A DNA stretch of 64,000 nucleotides. It comes from Lachnospiraceae bacterium (GTDB taxonomy: Bacteria > Bacillota > Clostridia > Lachnospirales > Lachnospiraceae). Where the stretch lies: NCBI GenBank assembly GCA_014239155.1, contig JAAZZQ010000017.1:27699-91698 (forward strand), given 5' to 3'. The translations under genes were made by a program, and so were the position numbers. The notes under the pieces are model-generated. The model was not told the DNA's origin. It searched no databases and saw only the letters and a program-made list of their open reading frames with translations. This document shows positions 37,701 to 46,671 of the stretch, in pieces. Each line of letters opens with the position of its first letter. The first letter of the stretch is position 1.

Positions 37701-39154
37701 CCAAGGTCAATTGGATGTTTTGCAAAAAGCGCTGCTTTTGCAAAATCTTGCACACTATAATTCAAGGATTTTGCAAAGGTCTCAATAAAGGAACCACAGC
37801 CAGAAGAACATGCTTCGTTGAGTTGCACGGAGTCTACTGTCTGGTTTTTGATTTTGATACACTTCATATCCTGACCGCCAATGTCAATAATGCAATCTAC
37901 AGCAGGATTGAAAAAGGCAGCGGCATAATAGTGTGCCACCGTTTCGACTTCGCCCTCGTCTAACATAAAGGCAGCTTTGAATAATGCTTCTCCATATCCT
38001 GTAGAGCAAGAGTGAACAATGGATGCATCATCAGGCAACAGGCGATATATTTCTTGTATAGAAGCAATAGCAGTATTTAATGGACTTCCGTTGTTATTGC
38101 TATAAAATGAATATAATAGTGTTCCGTCTTCTGCAACCACTGCAATCTTGGTAGTGGTAGACCCTGCATCAATGCCTAAAAAGCATTTTCCATGATAGTT
38201 ACTTAAGTTTGCATTTTTCACATGATAGGAACGATGTCTTGCCTGAAAGGTTTTGTATTCTGCCTCGTTGGAGAACAGAGGTTCCATACGGGCAACTTCA
38301 AATTCCATTTTAATGTCAGAAGAAAGTTTTTTTACCATTTCAGACATAGAAAAATAGGTTTCTTTTTTGGCGTTGAGTGCCGAGCCAATTGCGGCAAAAA
38401 GATGTGCGTTTGCAGTGTCAATAATATGCTCCTCGTCTAGCTTTAAAGTGCGGATAAATGCTGCTTTCAGCTCGGAAAGAAAATGCAGCGGTCCGCCCAA
38501 AAACGCCACATGACCGCGGATTGGTTTTCCGCAGGCAAGTCCGCTGATGGTCTGATTGACCACTGCCTGAAAAATGGAGGCTGACAAGTCTTCTTTGGTT
38601 GCGCCTTCATTAATCAAAGGTTGAATATCTGTCTTGGCAAATACCCCGCAGCGCGCTGCAATGGTATAAAGTGATTTATAATTTTTGGCATACTCGTTTA
38701 GACCCGATGCATCTGTCTGAATCAGTGAAGCCATCTGGTCAATAAAAGAGCCTGTGCCACCGGCGCAGATGCCGTTCATGCGCTGTTCCACATTACCGCC
38801 TTCAAAATAGATAATTTTGGCGTCTTCACCGCCAAGCTCGATAGCGACATCTGTCTTAGGGGCAAGTTCTTGCAGCGAGGTAGACACAGCAATCACTTCC
38901 TGCACAAAGGGCACGCCTAAATGATTGGCAAGAGTTAATCCACCAGAACCAGTTATCATTGGATGAAGCGTTAAGTTTCCAAGTTTTGCGTAAGCATCTT
39001 GCAAAAGCGAGGAGAGCGTCTCCCGAATATTGGCATAATGGCGTTTGTAGTCAGAGAAGAGCAGATTGTGTTCTGCATCTAAGATGGCGACTTTTACCGT
39101 AGTTGAGCCAATATCAATTCCTAGTGTATAAAACTCCTTATTTTTTTTATTCAT
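34775..39154 (-). CDS. Two-domain 2-hydroxyacyl-CoA dehydratase activase-like ATPase
   Basis: A ~1459-residue protein. Two ASKHA ATPase domains of the BadF/BcrD/HgdC type occur in tandem, each with GIDxGSTT (residues ~15 and ~330), and the cluster-binding Cys patterns RCGVF and GTRCTVF. A DUF2229-type region with CKGCTNSC and a C-terminal HgdB-like part ([24 protein letters not shown]) follow, ending in a Lys/Arg-rich tail. Relatives of ~1400 residues are widespread in anaerobes, with no firm function. No dehydratase subunits lie nearby. ATG 39154 is chosen. An ATG at 39166 almost abuts the AAAGG. Confidence 0.85.
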   Translation of the reverse strand: MNKKNKEFYTLGIDIGSTTVKVAILDAEHNLLFSDYKRHYANIRETLSSLLQDAYAKLGNLTLHPMITGSGGLTLANHLGVPFVQEVIAVSTSLQELAPKTDVAIELGGEDAKIIYFEGGNVEQRMNGICAGGTGSFIDQMASLIQTDASGLNEYAKNYKSLYTIAARCGVFAKTDIQPLINEGATKEDLSASIFQAVVNQTISGLACGKPIRGHVAFLGGPLHFLSELKAAFIRTLKLDEEHIIDTANAHLFAAIGSALNAKKETYFSMSEMVKKLSSDIKMEFEVARMEPLFSNEAEYKTFQARHRSYHVKNANLSNYHGKCFLGIDAGSTTTKIAVVAEDGTLLYSFYSNNNGSPLNTAIASIQEIYRLLPDDASIVHSCSTGYGEALFKAAFMLDEGEVETVAHYYAAAFFNPAVDCIIDIGGQDMKCIKIKNQTVDSVQLNEACSSGCGSFIETFAKSLNYSVQDFAKAALFAKHPIDLGTRCTVFMNSKVKQAQKEGAEVSDISAGLAYSVIKNALFKVIKVSDASELGKNIVVQGGTFYNDAVLRSFEKIANCEVIRPDIAGIMGAFGAALIARERYQSAVEKSTTMLSIDQINELAFTTSLVKCKGCTNSCRLTVNKFSDGRSYISGNRCERGLGKTKTDNNIPNLFAYKLERLFSYTPLSESEAARGRVGIPRVLNMYENYPFWFTFFTKLKYQVVLSPLSNRKIYEMGIESIPSESECYPAKLAHGHVEWLIKQNVDFIFYPALFYERNEFDEANNHYNCPIVTSYSENIKNNVEAIERGEVVFKNPFMSFREPALILQSLEKEFPDISIDELREAVNAAWQELDNARKDMSRKGEEVLTYLEKNHTRGIVLAGRPYHIDPEINHGIPELINSYGIAVLTEDAISHLAKPERPLIVSDQWMYHSRLYAAASYVKTRDDLDLIQLNSFGCGLDAVTTDQVNDILTGSGKIYTCLKIDEVNNLGAARIRIRSLLSAIRVREERHQERTIQPSSIKRVLFTKEMRKNYTILCPQMSPIHFDLLEPTFRRCGYNLVVLNNDNRGSIDMGLKYVNNDACYPSLLVVGQIMEAVLSGKYDTDHLAVVMSQTGGGCRATNYIGFIRRALEKAGYQHIPVISISLSKLESNPGFQLTPMLLLRAIYAVNFGDIFMRCVYRMRPYEAVSGSVDAVHQKWIQKCCDFLSRKYLSFYTYKKMCREMIAEFDAIPTLNIKKPRVGIVGEILVKFSPAANNQLVELLEHEGAEAVVPDLMDFMFYCFYNQLYKAENLGTSKKAAKLCKLGIKAIQTLRKPMSDAFAASKHFIPPADIYETAKNAQEIVSLGNQTGEGWFLTGEMLELLHTDTPNIVCTQPFGCLPNHVVGKGVIKELRKRHPEANIVAIDYDPGASEVNQLNRIKLMLSTAQKNLDKAAETKPQQEDLSESTLQQASINTKKHFHKRRSKGRRKDNTKNKSA

Positions 39155-39317
39155 GTAAATAACCATGCCTTTCTAAAATGATATATAGGAACTATATGCA
39201 ATGAAATTCAAGAATGCCAGTGGCATTTTTGCTGCAGCGTGCATGTCAATAAGCTGACATATTTACAAGTTGGCACACCTGCAATTCTGTACTCGACTTT
39301 TTTAACATACTTCTGCT

Positions 39318-39346
39318 ATTATACGACAGTGGCACGCAAAACGCAA
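39318..39346 (-). promoter_or_regulatory. Promoter of the activase-like gene
   Basis: On the minus strand TTGCGT (39341-39346) is 17 bases from a perfect TATAAT (39318-39323). The ~150-base leader contains small hairpins (AATGCC-AGT-GGCATT; TGTCA/TGACA) of unknown role. Confidence 0.7.
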
Positions 39347-39515
39347 TAAACCACTTGATTAAAAGTTCGTGAAAACTTTATACTTTTTTGGAAAAATTTA
39401 ACGAAATTTTTTGGGGACAAACAACAAATTGTTATATATGTATGAAGAAACTGGCGAAAATAATACTGTAAATCTAAAAAAAGTATTATTTTTCCATTGG
39501 TTAAATTTAGATTGG

Positions 39516-39544
39516 TTTACATTTTTTGTTGTGAATGATATACT
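39516..39544 (+). promoter_or_regulatory. Promoter of the rhomboid-like gene
   Basis: TTTACA (39516-39521), a 17-base spacer and TATACT (39539-39544) lie 45 bases before the ATG. The rest of the 434-base intergenic stretch holds only this, the divergent promoter and AT-rich sequence. Confidence 0.6.
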
Positions 39545-39588
39545 GAGAAGACAAGTGAATTTTAAAGGTGAAAGGCAGGAGTGTAAAA

Positions 39589-40476
39589 ATGAATTTTCTG
39601 AATAAAATGGAGCGGAAGTTTGGAAAATACGCAATACCGAATCTATCACTATACTTGATATTAGGGTATGTGTTGGGATACGCAATGCGATATATCAATC
39701 CAGCAATTGTGGATTTTCTAACCTTAAATCCATATCTAATACTGCATGGTCAAATCTGGCGGCTTGTCACATGGATTCTTATACCGCCGTCAAGTCTGGA
39801 TCTCTTGACGATTGTAATGTTAATGTTCTATTATTCTGTGGGGACAAATCTTGAGCGGACATGGGGAACATTTTATTATAATGTATATCTTTTGATGGGA
39901 ATGCTCTTCACTATTATTGGAAGCTTTTTAATTATGGGAATCAGTTATATTCCTGGGTTCCGCCGCTACTATGAAATGAGAACTATTTTGTATGGAACAG
40001 AAACTTATTTTCTGCTTGTGGCACGCAGCTTTAGCACTTATTTTGTCAATATGTCTATTTTCTTGGGTTTTGCGGCGACATTTCCAGATGTGCAGGTGCT
40101 GTTAATGTTTATTATTCCTATCAAGGTAAAGTGGATGGGAATTGCCTATGCAGTCCTTTTGGGAATACAATTTTTGCAGAGTGATCTTGTGGGCAAGATT
40201 ATTATTGGCGCATCTCTTTTAAATTTTGTTCTGTTTTTCTTAATGACACGAAGCGGAATTGGTATGCGTATCTCGCCGCGGCAAGTTAAGAGACGACATG
40301 ATTACAATCGGGAAGTGAAACGGGCAAAGCCAGCGAGCGTAGCAAAGCACAAGTGTGCGATTTGTGGCAAGAACAGTGAGGACAATCCAGAAGCAGAATT
40401 TCGTTTTTGCTCCAAGTGCAATGGAAATTATGAATATTGTCAGGACCACCTTTTTACACATACACATGTCAAGTGA
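39589..40476 (+). CDS. Rhomboid-like membrane protein with zinc-ribbon tail, no visible GxSG
   Basis: A 295-residue polytopic protein. About six hydrophobic segments run from residue 20 to 215. The YYSVGTNLERTWGTFYYNVYLL stretch resembles the rhomboid GxxLExxxGxxRf region. The catalytic GxSG Ser motif is not found, so proteolysis is doubtful. The tail (from ~245) has CAICGKN, FCSKC and CQDH, a likely zinc-binding domain after a basic linker. ATG 39589 follows GCAGGAG. MITE copy B begins 8 bases after its stop codon. Confidence 0.7.
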   Translation: MNFLNKMERKFGKYAIPNLSLYLILGYVLGYAMRYINPAIVDFLTLNPYLILHGQIWRLVTWILIPPSSLDLLTIVMLMFYYSVGTNLERTWGTFYYNVYLLMGMLFTIIGSFLIMGISYIPGFRRYYEMRTILYGTETYFLLVARSFSTYFVNMSIFLGFAATFPDVQVLLMFIIPIKVKWMGIAYAVLLGIQFLQSDLVGKIIIGASLLNFVLFFLMTRSGIGMRISPRQVKRRHDYNREVKRAKPASVAKHKCAICGKNSEDNPEAEFRFCSKCNGNYEYCQDHLFTHTHVK

Positions 40477-40484
40477 ATAAATTT

Positions 40485-40620
40485 GTAATCGTTCAGACAG
40501 GTCTGCGCATTTACTGCGCTGACCGTACAAAAATATAAAGCTTGAGAGCAAAAATCCCATCGCCAAAGACGATTTTCAATGGATTTTTGCAGTAACAGGT
40601 CAGCTTGTCTGAACTGTTAC
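40485..40620 (-). mobile_element. IS66-type MITE, copy B (136 bp, intact)
   Basis: The left end is GTAATCGTTCAGACAGG, the right end CTTGTCTGAACTGTTAC. Perfect 8-bp direct repeats ATAAATTT flank it (40477-40484, 40621-40628). The left repeat begins on the base right after the upstream stop codon. It is the inverted counterpart of copy A. Two changes in the left terminal repeat (GTAATC for GTAACA) may have immobilised it. Confidence 0.92.
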
Positions 40621-40662
40621 ATAAATTTTGAGATGTTATTTAAAGGAGGGGAATTATATAGC

Positions 40663-41400
40663 ATGGAGTTTAATCATATAAATTTTGCGCAAGTTCTTGA
40701 GGAGCTAAGAGACACAGCGCGACTTCAGGGAAATATGTTGACAAGCGAGCAGCTTAAAGAGGCTTTTGACCAGTGGAAGCTGGACAAGGAACAGATGACA
40801 TTGGTACAAAATTATTTTCGCAGTCATCATATTGGTATTGACGAGTTAGGAGATTTGGAGGAGAATCTTTCGGGGGAAGATGCTAATTTTCTGGAAATGT
40901 ATCTGGAAGAGTTAAGAGCGCTTCCAACTGTGTCAGACGGCGAAAAGCGCGCTGTAATGATGTCTGCGTTTGCCGGCGATAAAAATGCGCAAGCGAAATT
41001 AATAGAAATCTTTTTGCCGCAGGTGGTGGAAATTTCTAAACTCTATGCGGGGCAGGGTATATTTGTGGAGGACTTAATTGGCGAGGGAAATGTCGCTGTC
41101 ACCGCGGCTGTATCTATGCTAGACTGTGTGGAGGGCATTGACGAGATAGAGGGCTTTGTTGGCAAAATGATTATGGATGCGATGGAGGAGCTTATTCGCG
41201 AGGGCTCAGACAATTATCAATTTGATGAGAATGTGCTAAATAAGGTGAATGATGTGAATGACAAGGCAAGAGAGCTGTATGACAGTTTTCTTCGGAAAGT
41301 CACAGTGGGAGAAGTTGCGCAAGAACTTGGCATCTCGGAGGATGAAGTGCGGGAGGCAATGGAGTTTTCCGCCAATCGAATTGACTATATTGCACAATAG
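40663..41400 (+). CDS. Sigma-70-like protein, regions 1-3 only
   Basis: A 245-residue protein. The middle (LEMYLEELRALPTVSDGEKRAVMMSAFAGDKNAQAKLIEIF..VVEISKLYAGQGIFVEDLIGEGNVAV) resembles sigma region 1.2/2.1-2.2, and the last 40 residues (VTVGEVAQELGISEDEVREAMEFS) look like the region 3 helix-turn-helix. The promoter -10 melting residues of region 2.3-2.4 are poorly matched, and region 4 is missing. It may be a specialised or degenerate sigma factor, or an RNA-polymerase-binding regulator. ATG 40663 follows AAAGGAGGGG. The next gene starts 10 bases later. Confidence 0.7.
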   Translation: MEFNHINFAQVLEELRDTARLQGNMLTSEQLKEAFDQWKLDKEQMTLVQNYFRSHHIGIDELGDLEENLSGEDANFLEMYLEELRALPTVSDGEKRAVMMSAFAGDKNAQAKLIEIFLPQVVEISKLYAGQGIFVEDLIGEGNVAVTAAVSMLDCVEGIDEIEGFVGKMIMDAMEELIREGSDNYQFDENVLNKVNDVNDKARELYDSFLRKVTVGEVAQELGISEDEVREAMEFSANRIDYIAQ

Positions 41401-41410
41401 AGGGACTGGC

Positions 41411-41836
41411 ATGGAGATACAAAACAATCATGATTTTAAATATGTGATTCAGGATACCAATTGTGTTTATTTTGGCAGAGAACTGACGTACGCAGAGATG
41501 ATGGACAAGGAAGATGTGCCATTTAAACTAAAAGCAGTGATTAACGCACATATTGCAAGAGAGACTGACTTGAATCGAAAGATGGCAGACCATATTTTGG
41601 AGATAACGGAAAGTGCATTTTCCTATCGTATTTTTGAACAATTAAAATTGACGGTGCGTGTTTGCTATAAAACCACCAAAAAGGGATTTGGCGGCAAAAT
41701 AAAAGAAAAATGGGTGCACAAAACATGTTCCATTGGACAGTTTTGCAAGGAGTACCGCGAAAAGACAGTGCAGGGTGAGGTGATGATTGAGGATTTTTCT
41801 ATCTCAAAACTTGCCTTGTTAGCCTTAAGCATATAG
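41411..41836 (+). CDS. Hypothetical protein, 141 residues
   Basis: I do not recognise it. The protein is soluble, without signal peptide, with a middle segment of alternating hydrophobic residues (FEQLKLTVRVCYKTTKK) and a basic stretch GGKIKEKWVHK. It lies between the sigma-like gene (10-base gap) and the M16 peptidase (28-base gap), all on the same strand. The start is ATG 41411, though GGGAC is a weak ribosome binding site, suggesting coupling to the upstream gene. Confidence 0.6.
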   Translation: MEIQNNHDFKYVIQDTNCVYFGRELTYAEMMDKEDVPFKLKAVINAHIARETDLNRKMADHILEITESAFSYRIFEQLKLTVRVCYKTTKKGFGGKIKEKWVHKTCSIGQFCKEYREKTVQGEVMIEDFSISKLALLALSI

Positions 41837-41864
41837 GAATATAGATAGAAAGGACTATTTAAGA

Positions 41865-44804
41865 ATGAAAAAAATTGAGGACTTGACAGCTTACGAAGTA
41901 ATTGAGAACAGGCAGATTGATGATATTGGCGCTATGAGTTGGCTTTTGCGGCATAAAAAGACAGGCGCAAGGATTGCGCTGCTGCAAAACGAGGATGAGA
42001 ATAAAGTTTTTTATATTGGATTTCGCACGCCACCCACAGATTCCACAGGCGTACCACATATTGTGGAGCACACTGTCCTTTGCGGGTCTAGGGATTTTCC
42101 GGTCAAGGACCCTTTTGTGGAGCTTGTAAAAGGGTCTCTTAACACCTTTTTAAACGCTATGACATACAGTGACAAGACGGTCTATCCAGTTGCAAGCTGT
42201 AATGACAAAGATTTTCAGAATTTAATGCATGTTTATCTCGACGCAGTATTTTATCCCAATATTTATCAGGAGAAAAAGATATTTCAACAGGAAGGCTGGC
42301 ATTATGAGATGGAAGATGCGAACAGTCCACTTACCTTGAATGGTGTAGTTTACAATGAGATGAAAGGGGCTTTTTCGTCGCCAGATGAAGTGCATGACAG
42401 GGAAGTATTTAGTTCCCTATTTCCAGATACGCCATATGGAGTGGAATCTGGTGGAGACCCTAAAATAATTCCAGAACTTAAGTACGAACAATTCCTAGAA
42501 TTTCATAGAAGATATTACCATCCGTCAAACAGTTATCTTTATCTATATGGAAATATGGATATGGCAGAAAAATTAGAATGGATTGATGAGAATTATCTAA
42601 GTCGCTTTGACAAGCTTGAGATTGATTCTGTATTAAGACAGCAGGAGGCTTTTGAAAAGCCAGTTGAGGTATACAAGGAATATCCAATTATGGACGGAGA
42701 GTCTTTGGAAGATAATACGTATCTCTCATACAATACGGTTGTGGGGACAAGCCTTGACAAAGAGTTATATTATGCAATGCAAATTTTGGAGTATGCACTG
42801 TGTTCTGCCTCCGCGGCTCCTTTAAAACTTGCGTTAATCCATAAAAATATTGGCACAGAGGTCTATTCTGTGTATAATAATGAAATATATCAGCCATATT
42901 TTTCTATTGTGGCAAAAAATGCAAATGCTTCCCAGAAGGAGGCGTTTGTCCAGACAATTGAGAGTGAGCTTGCCCGCATTGCGAAGGAGGGCATTGATAA
43001 GAAATCGTTGCTTGCAGGATTAAACTATTACGAGTTTCGATACAGAGAGGCGGATTTTGGTTCCTATCCAAAAGGGTTGATGTATGGACTACAGATGTTT
43101 GATTCTTGGCTGTATGATGACCATATGCCATTTGATATGATTGAGGCAATTGGCGTTTTTAAGGATTTAAGAGAGAAGATTGATACAAATTATTTTGAAA
43201 ATTTAGTGGAGAAGTATCTTATAAACAACCAGCACAAATCTATTTTGGTGGTGGCACCCAAAGAAGGGCTTACCGCAAAGGAAGAAAAAGAACTGACAGA
43301 GAAACTTGCCGCATATAAGGCGAAGCTGTCTGCGGAAGAAATTGCACAGATTGTTGCAGATACAAAGGCGCTGCGCGCATATCAAGAAGAGGAGGATGCG
43401 CCGGAGAAACTTGCTTTGATACCAATGTTAAAGCGCGAGGACATGAAAAAGGGAGCGGAAGATTTTGTAAATGAGCTTCGCAGCATTGGAGACACAAAGG
43501 TTTTGTTTCATGAGATTCAGACAAATGGAATTGGCTATATTAAGTTTATCTTTGATGCTGCCAATATTCCAGCAGAATTGTTTTCCTATATTGGAATCTT
43601 AAAAAATGTATTGGGATACATTGACACAGAACAATACAGTTATGGTGAACTTTGCAATGAAATTAATATTCATACAGGGAATATTGTGAGCAGTGTGAAC
43701 ACTTATGTGAATGCAAAGAAGCTTGACGAGTACAAGCTTACCTTTGAGATAAAGACAAAGGCCATGTATGATGAGTTACCAGTGGCATTTGCACTGATGA
43801 CAGAGATTATGACAGCTTCAAAATTTACAGACGAGGGTAGGATTCTTGAGATTCTTGAGGAGTTAAAGTCGGTTATGCAGGCGAATTTACTCTCTGCTGG
43901 ACATACGTTTGCCGCGGTGCGGGCAATGTCGTATTTTAGTGAGACAGCGGCTGTGTCAGAGCTTGTGAATGGTCTGCCTTGCTATCGGATGCTTGAGCAG
44001 TTGACAGAGGATTTTGACGCCAATAAGAAAGAATTGATTGCAAAGTTAGAGGAGCTAACAAAGTGTATCTTCCGACCAGAAAATCTGTTGGTTGACATTA
44101 CAGCCACAGAAGAGGGATTTGAGCGCATCAAGGAGCTTGTACCGCCAATGAGGGCAAAACTTTTTACTGTGCCAGTTAAAAAAGAACTTTTTGCAATCTC
44201 TACTGTAAAGAAAAACGAGGCATTTTCCACGTCAGCGCAGATTCAGTATGTGTGCAGGGCTGGAAATTATATGCGAAATACAGACTATGCATATACAGGT
44301 GCGCTGCGTGTATTAAAAGTAATGCTGTGTTATGATTATCTCTGGGTTAATGTGCGTGTCAAAGGCGGTGCATATGGCTGTATGTGTAATTTTGGAAAGA
44401 CAGGAGATAGTTATCTTGTGTCATACAGAGACCCAAATTTGAAAAAAACAGTTGACATTTTTGAGAAAACAAGCGATTATTTAAGAGAATTTACTGCGGA
44501 TGAGCGCACAATGACAAAGTATATTATCGGTGCTGTCAGTGATATGGATGTGCCAATGACGCCGGCTGCGAAGGGAAGCCGTTCTTGTGGTGCGTATTTG
44601 ACAAATCTTGATTTTGCAGAAGTGCAACACGAACGAGATGAGGTACTTTCTTGTAGTCAAGAAGATATTAGAAGGCTTGCGGGCTATCTCGATGCGATTA
44701 TGGCAGAAGAAGCTGTCTGCGTGGTGGGAAATGGTCAGGCAATTGAGGAAGATAAAGAATTGTTTATGAAAGTGCAAAACTTAGTAACAGTTCAGACAAG
44801 CTGA
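41865..44804 (+). CDS. M16C insulinase-type metallopeptidase with MITE-altered end
   Basis: A 979-residue clamshell zinc peptidase of the presequence-protease type. The inverted zinc motif HIVEH is at residues ~65-69, with the distal Glu in VVYNEMKGAFSSP. The C-terminal half keeps family blocks such as RVKGGAYGC and SYRDPNLKKT. It should degrade small peptides in the cytosol. The last seven codons and TGA belong to a truncated MITE (from 44784), so the native C-terminus was changed to end VTVQTS. Loss of a few terminal residues is unlikely to abolish activity. Confidence 0.9.
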   Translation: MKKIEDLTAYEVIENRQIDDIGAMSWLLRHKKTGARIALLQNEDENKVFYIGFRTPPTDSTGVPHIVEHTVLCGSRDFPVKDPFVELVKGSLNTFLNAMTYSDKTVYPVASCNDKDFQNLMHVYLDAVFYPNIYQEKKIFQQEGWHYEMEDANSPLTLNGVVYNEMKGAFSSPDEVHDREVFSSLFPDTPYGVESGGDPKIIPELKYEQFLEFHRRYYHPSNSYLYLYGNMDMAEKLEWIDENYLSRFDKLEIDSVLRQQEAFEKPVEVYKEYPIMDGESLEDNTYLSYNTVVGTSLDKELYYAMQILEYALCSASAAPLKLALIHKNIGTEVYSVYNNEIYQPYFSIVAKNANASQKEAFVQTIESELARIAKEGIDKKSLLAGLNYYEFRYREADFGSYPKGLMYGLQMFDSWLYDDHMPFDMIEAIGVFKDLREKIDTNYFENLVEKYLINNQHKSILVVAPKEGLTAKEEKELTEKLAAYKAKLSAEEIAQIVADTKALRAYQEEEDAPEKLALIPMLKREDMKKGAEDFVNELRSIGDTKVLFHEIQTNGIGYIKFIFDAANIPAELFSYIGILKNVLGYIDTEQYSYGELCNEINIHTGNIVSSVNTYVNAKKLDEYKLTFEIKTKAMYDELPVAFALMTEIMTASKFTDEGRILEILEELKSVMQANLLSAGHTFAAVRAMSYFSETAAVSELVNGLPCYRMLEQLTEDFDANKKELIAKLEELTKCIFRPENLLVDITATEEGFERIKELVPPMRAKLFTVPVKKELFAISTVKKNEAFSTSAQIQYVCRAGNYMRNTDYAYTGALRVLKVMLCYDYLWVNVRVKGGAYGCMCNFGKTGDSYLVSYRDPNLKKTVDIFEKTSDYLREFTADERTMTKYIIGAVSDMDVPMTPAAKGSRSCGAYLTNLDFAEVQHERDEVLSCSQEDIRRLAGYLDAIMAEEAVCVVGNGQAIEEDKELFMKVQNLVTVQTS

Positions 44805-44825
44805 CCTGTTACTGCAAAAATCCAT
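44784..44825 (+). mobile_element. IS66-type MITE, copy C (truncated, 42 bp)
   Basis: The sequence from GTAACAGTTCAGACAAGCTG to TGCAAAAATCCAT is identical to the left 42 bases of copy A, then the match stops. The right ~94 bases are missing, so no target duplication can be tested. The fragment supplies the stop codon of the M16 peptidase and is 23 bases before the era start. Confidence 0.88.
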
Positions 44826-44848
44826 AATTATTTAGAATAGGAAATGGT

Positions 44849-45760
44849 ATGATGAAGGAAACGCATAAGTCAGGCTTTGCCGCGCTGATTGGCAGACCGA
44901 ATGTGGGAAAATCGACGTTGATGAACTGTTTAATTGGACAAAAAATTGCGATAACGTCGAAGAAACCACAGACCACTAGAAATCGCATACAGACTGTGTA
45001 CACCTCTGAGGAAGGACAAATTGTCTTTGTGGATACGCCAGGGATTCACAAGGCAAAAAATAAGTTGGGGGATTACATGGTAAATGTGGCAGAGCACAGT
45101 CTGCGGGAAGTAGATGTGATTTTGTGGCTGGTGGAGCCAACAGATTATATTGGGGCAGGAGAGCAGCATATTATCGAGGAATTAAAAAAAGTAAAAATCC
45201 CTATTATTTTAGTGATTAACAAGATTGATACCGTGAAAAAGGAACAGCTTCTTGCGTATATTGATATTTACAGAAAACAGCTTGACTTTGTGGAAATTGT
45301 GCCAGTGTCGGCATTAAAGAAAGATAACACAGATGTTTTAATTGCGCAGATTATGAAATATTTGCCAGAAGGTCCTGCATTTTATGATGAGGATACCATT
45401 ACAGACCAGCCGACACGACAGATTGTGGCGGAGCTTATTCGGGAGAAGGTGCTGCGCAGTATTGACGAGGAGATTCCGCATGGTGTGGCAGTGACAATTG
45501 AGTCCATAAAATATGGCAAAAAACTGGTTGATATTAATGCGACAATTATTTGCGAGCGGGACTCGCACAAGGGAATTATTATTGGAAAGGGCGGACAGAT
45601 GCTCAAAAAGATTGGCTCTTTGGCACGCCCTGAAATTGAGGATTTGTTGGAGCAGCATGTCAATCTTCAGCTTTGGGTGAAGGTGAAAAAAGATTGGCGT
45701 GACAGTGATTTCCTTATTAAGAACTTTGGATATGATCCCAGAGAAAATGAATCGGGATAA
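44849..45760 (+). CDS. era: GTPase Era
   Basis: A 303-residue GTPase for 16S rRNA and 30S maturation. The G1 box GRPNVGKST (15-23), effector region SKKPQTTRNRI, G3 VDTPGIHK, G4 NKID and G5 SALK are intact. The C-terminal KH domain has HKGIIIGKGGQMLKKIG and the end DWRDSDFLIKNFGYD. Two consecutive ATGs (44849, 44852) follow AGGAAATGG. Upstream the natural leader has been partly replaced by the MITE fragment. Confidence 0.97.
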   Translation: MMKETHKSGFAALIGRPNVGKSTLMNCLIGQKIAITSKKPQTTRNRIQTVYTSEEGQIVFVDTPGIHKAKNKLGDYMVNVAEHSLREVDVILWLVEPTDYIGAGEQHIIEELKKVKIPIILVINKIDTVKKEQLLAYIDIYRKQLDFVEIVPVSALKKDNTDVLIAQIMKYLPEGPAFYDEDTITDQPTRQIVAELIREKVLRSIDEEIPHGVAVTIESIKYGKKLVDINATIICERDSHKGIIIGKGGQMLKKIGSLARPEIEDLLEQHVNLQLWVKVKKDWRDSDFLIKNFGYDPRENESG

Positions 45761-45835
45761 TGAATAAAATCGTTCCATAAGCACACCCTATTAATGTGGT
45801 ATACACAATACGGAAAGGGAAGGAACGATCAATCA

Positions 45836-46021
45836 ATGCACGAGGATGGATGGAGCCGGTTTATGCAGACAGGACAGGTATATGACTATCTGGCTTACAA
45901 GGGGCATCCTGAGATGGAAGAAGCCAAAAGTAAGGCAGGAGAGACACATGAGTACAGCGATGCAGGATTTCGTAATACTGACAGGAATTGTTATCAAGGC
46001 AGAACCGATTGGGGAATATGA
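45836..46021 (+). CDS. YqzL-like small protein (overlapping recO)
   Basis: A 61-residue reading frame with the segment WSRFMQTGQVYDYLAYKGHPE, resembling the core of YqzL, a small protein encoded between era and recO in Bacillus. Position supports the call. The final 74 bases overlap recO in another frame, which is unusual and makes the end suspect. GGAAGGAA lies about 12 bases before the ATG. Function is unknown. Confidence 0.5.
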   Translation: MHEDGWSRFMQTGQVYDYLAYKGHPEMEEAKSKAGETHEYSDAGFRNTDRNCYQGRTDWGI

Positions 46022-46634
46022 TAAAAGAATAGTAATACTGACAAAAGAGAGAGGAAAAATATCAGCCTTTGCCCGGGGAGCCAGAAGACCAGGCAACAGG
46101 CTGATGGCTCCTACCAATCCCTTTTCCTTCGGACAGTTTCAGTTCTATGCAACCAGAAATGCTTACACATTGTCGGAGGCGGAGATTACAAATTATTTTG
46201 AGGAGCTAAGACATGATTTTAAAGGTGCATATTATGGAATGTACTTTTTAGAGATTGCAGATTATTATACAAGGGAAAACAGTGATGAGACAGCAATGCT
46301 CAAGCTTTTATACCAATCATTGCGCGCGCTAACCGCACAGAATTTTGATAATAAACTGGTGCGATTTATATTTGAGTTAAAGGCTGTTGTGCTCAATGGC
46401 GAGTTTCCAGGCCGAGCGACAAACGACACTCTTTTGGAGTCCACAGCATACACGATTGATTACATAATGAAAACACCTGTTGAGAGGCTTTTTTCGTTTC
46501 AAGTAACGGCAGAAGTATTGCAGGAATTGGGAGCTTATAGCAGGAAAGTTTGTCAAAATATTATGGACAAAAATTTTAAAAGTCTTGAAATACTTGAAAA
46601 TATAGATGAATTTGTTTATAATAAAACGCAGTGA
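45948..46634 (+). CDS. recO: DNA repair protein RecO
   Basis: A 228-residue protein of the RecFOR pathway that loads RecA on SSB-coated gaps. The OB-fold N-terminus has VILTGIVIKAEPIGEYDKRIVILTKERGKISAFARGARRP, the typical RecO start. A helical middle follows (YYGMYFLEIADYYTRE). The usual zinc-finger cysteines of many RecO proteins are not visible. ATG 45948 follows GGCAGGAG. An ORF open further upstream is the overlapping YqzL-like frame region. Confidence 0.92.
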   Translation: MSTAMQDFVILTGIVIKAEPIGEYDKRIVILTKERGKISAFARGARRPGNRLMAPTNPFSFGQFQFYATRNAYTLSEAEITNYFEELRHDFKGAYYGMYFLEIADYYTRENSDETAMLKLLYQSLRALTAQNFDNKLVRFIFELKAVVLNGEFPGRATNDTLLESTAYTIDYIMKTPVERLFSFQVTAEVLQELGAYSRKVCQNIMDKNFKSLEILENIDEFVYNKTQ

Positions 46635-46671
46635 AAAATATAAATCTTTTGTGAGTGATATGGAGATAAGA

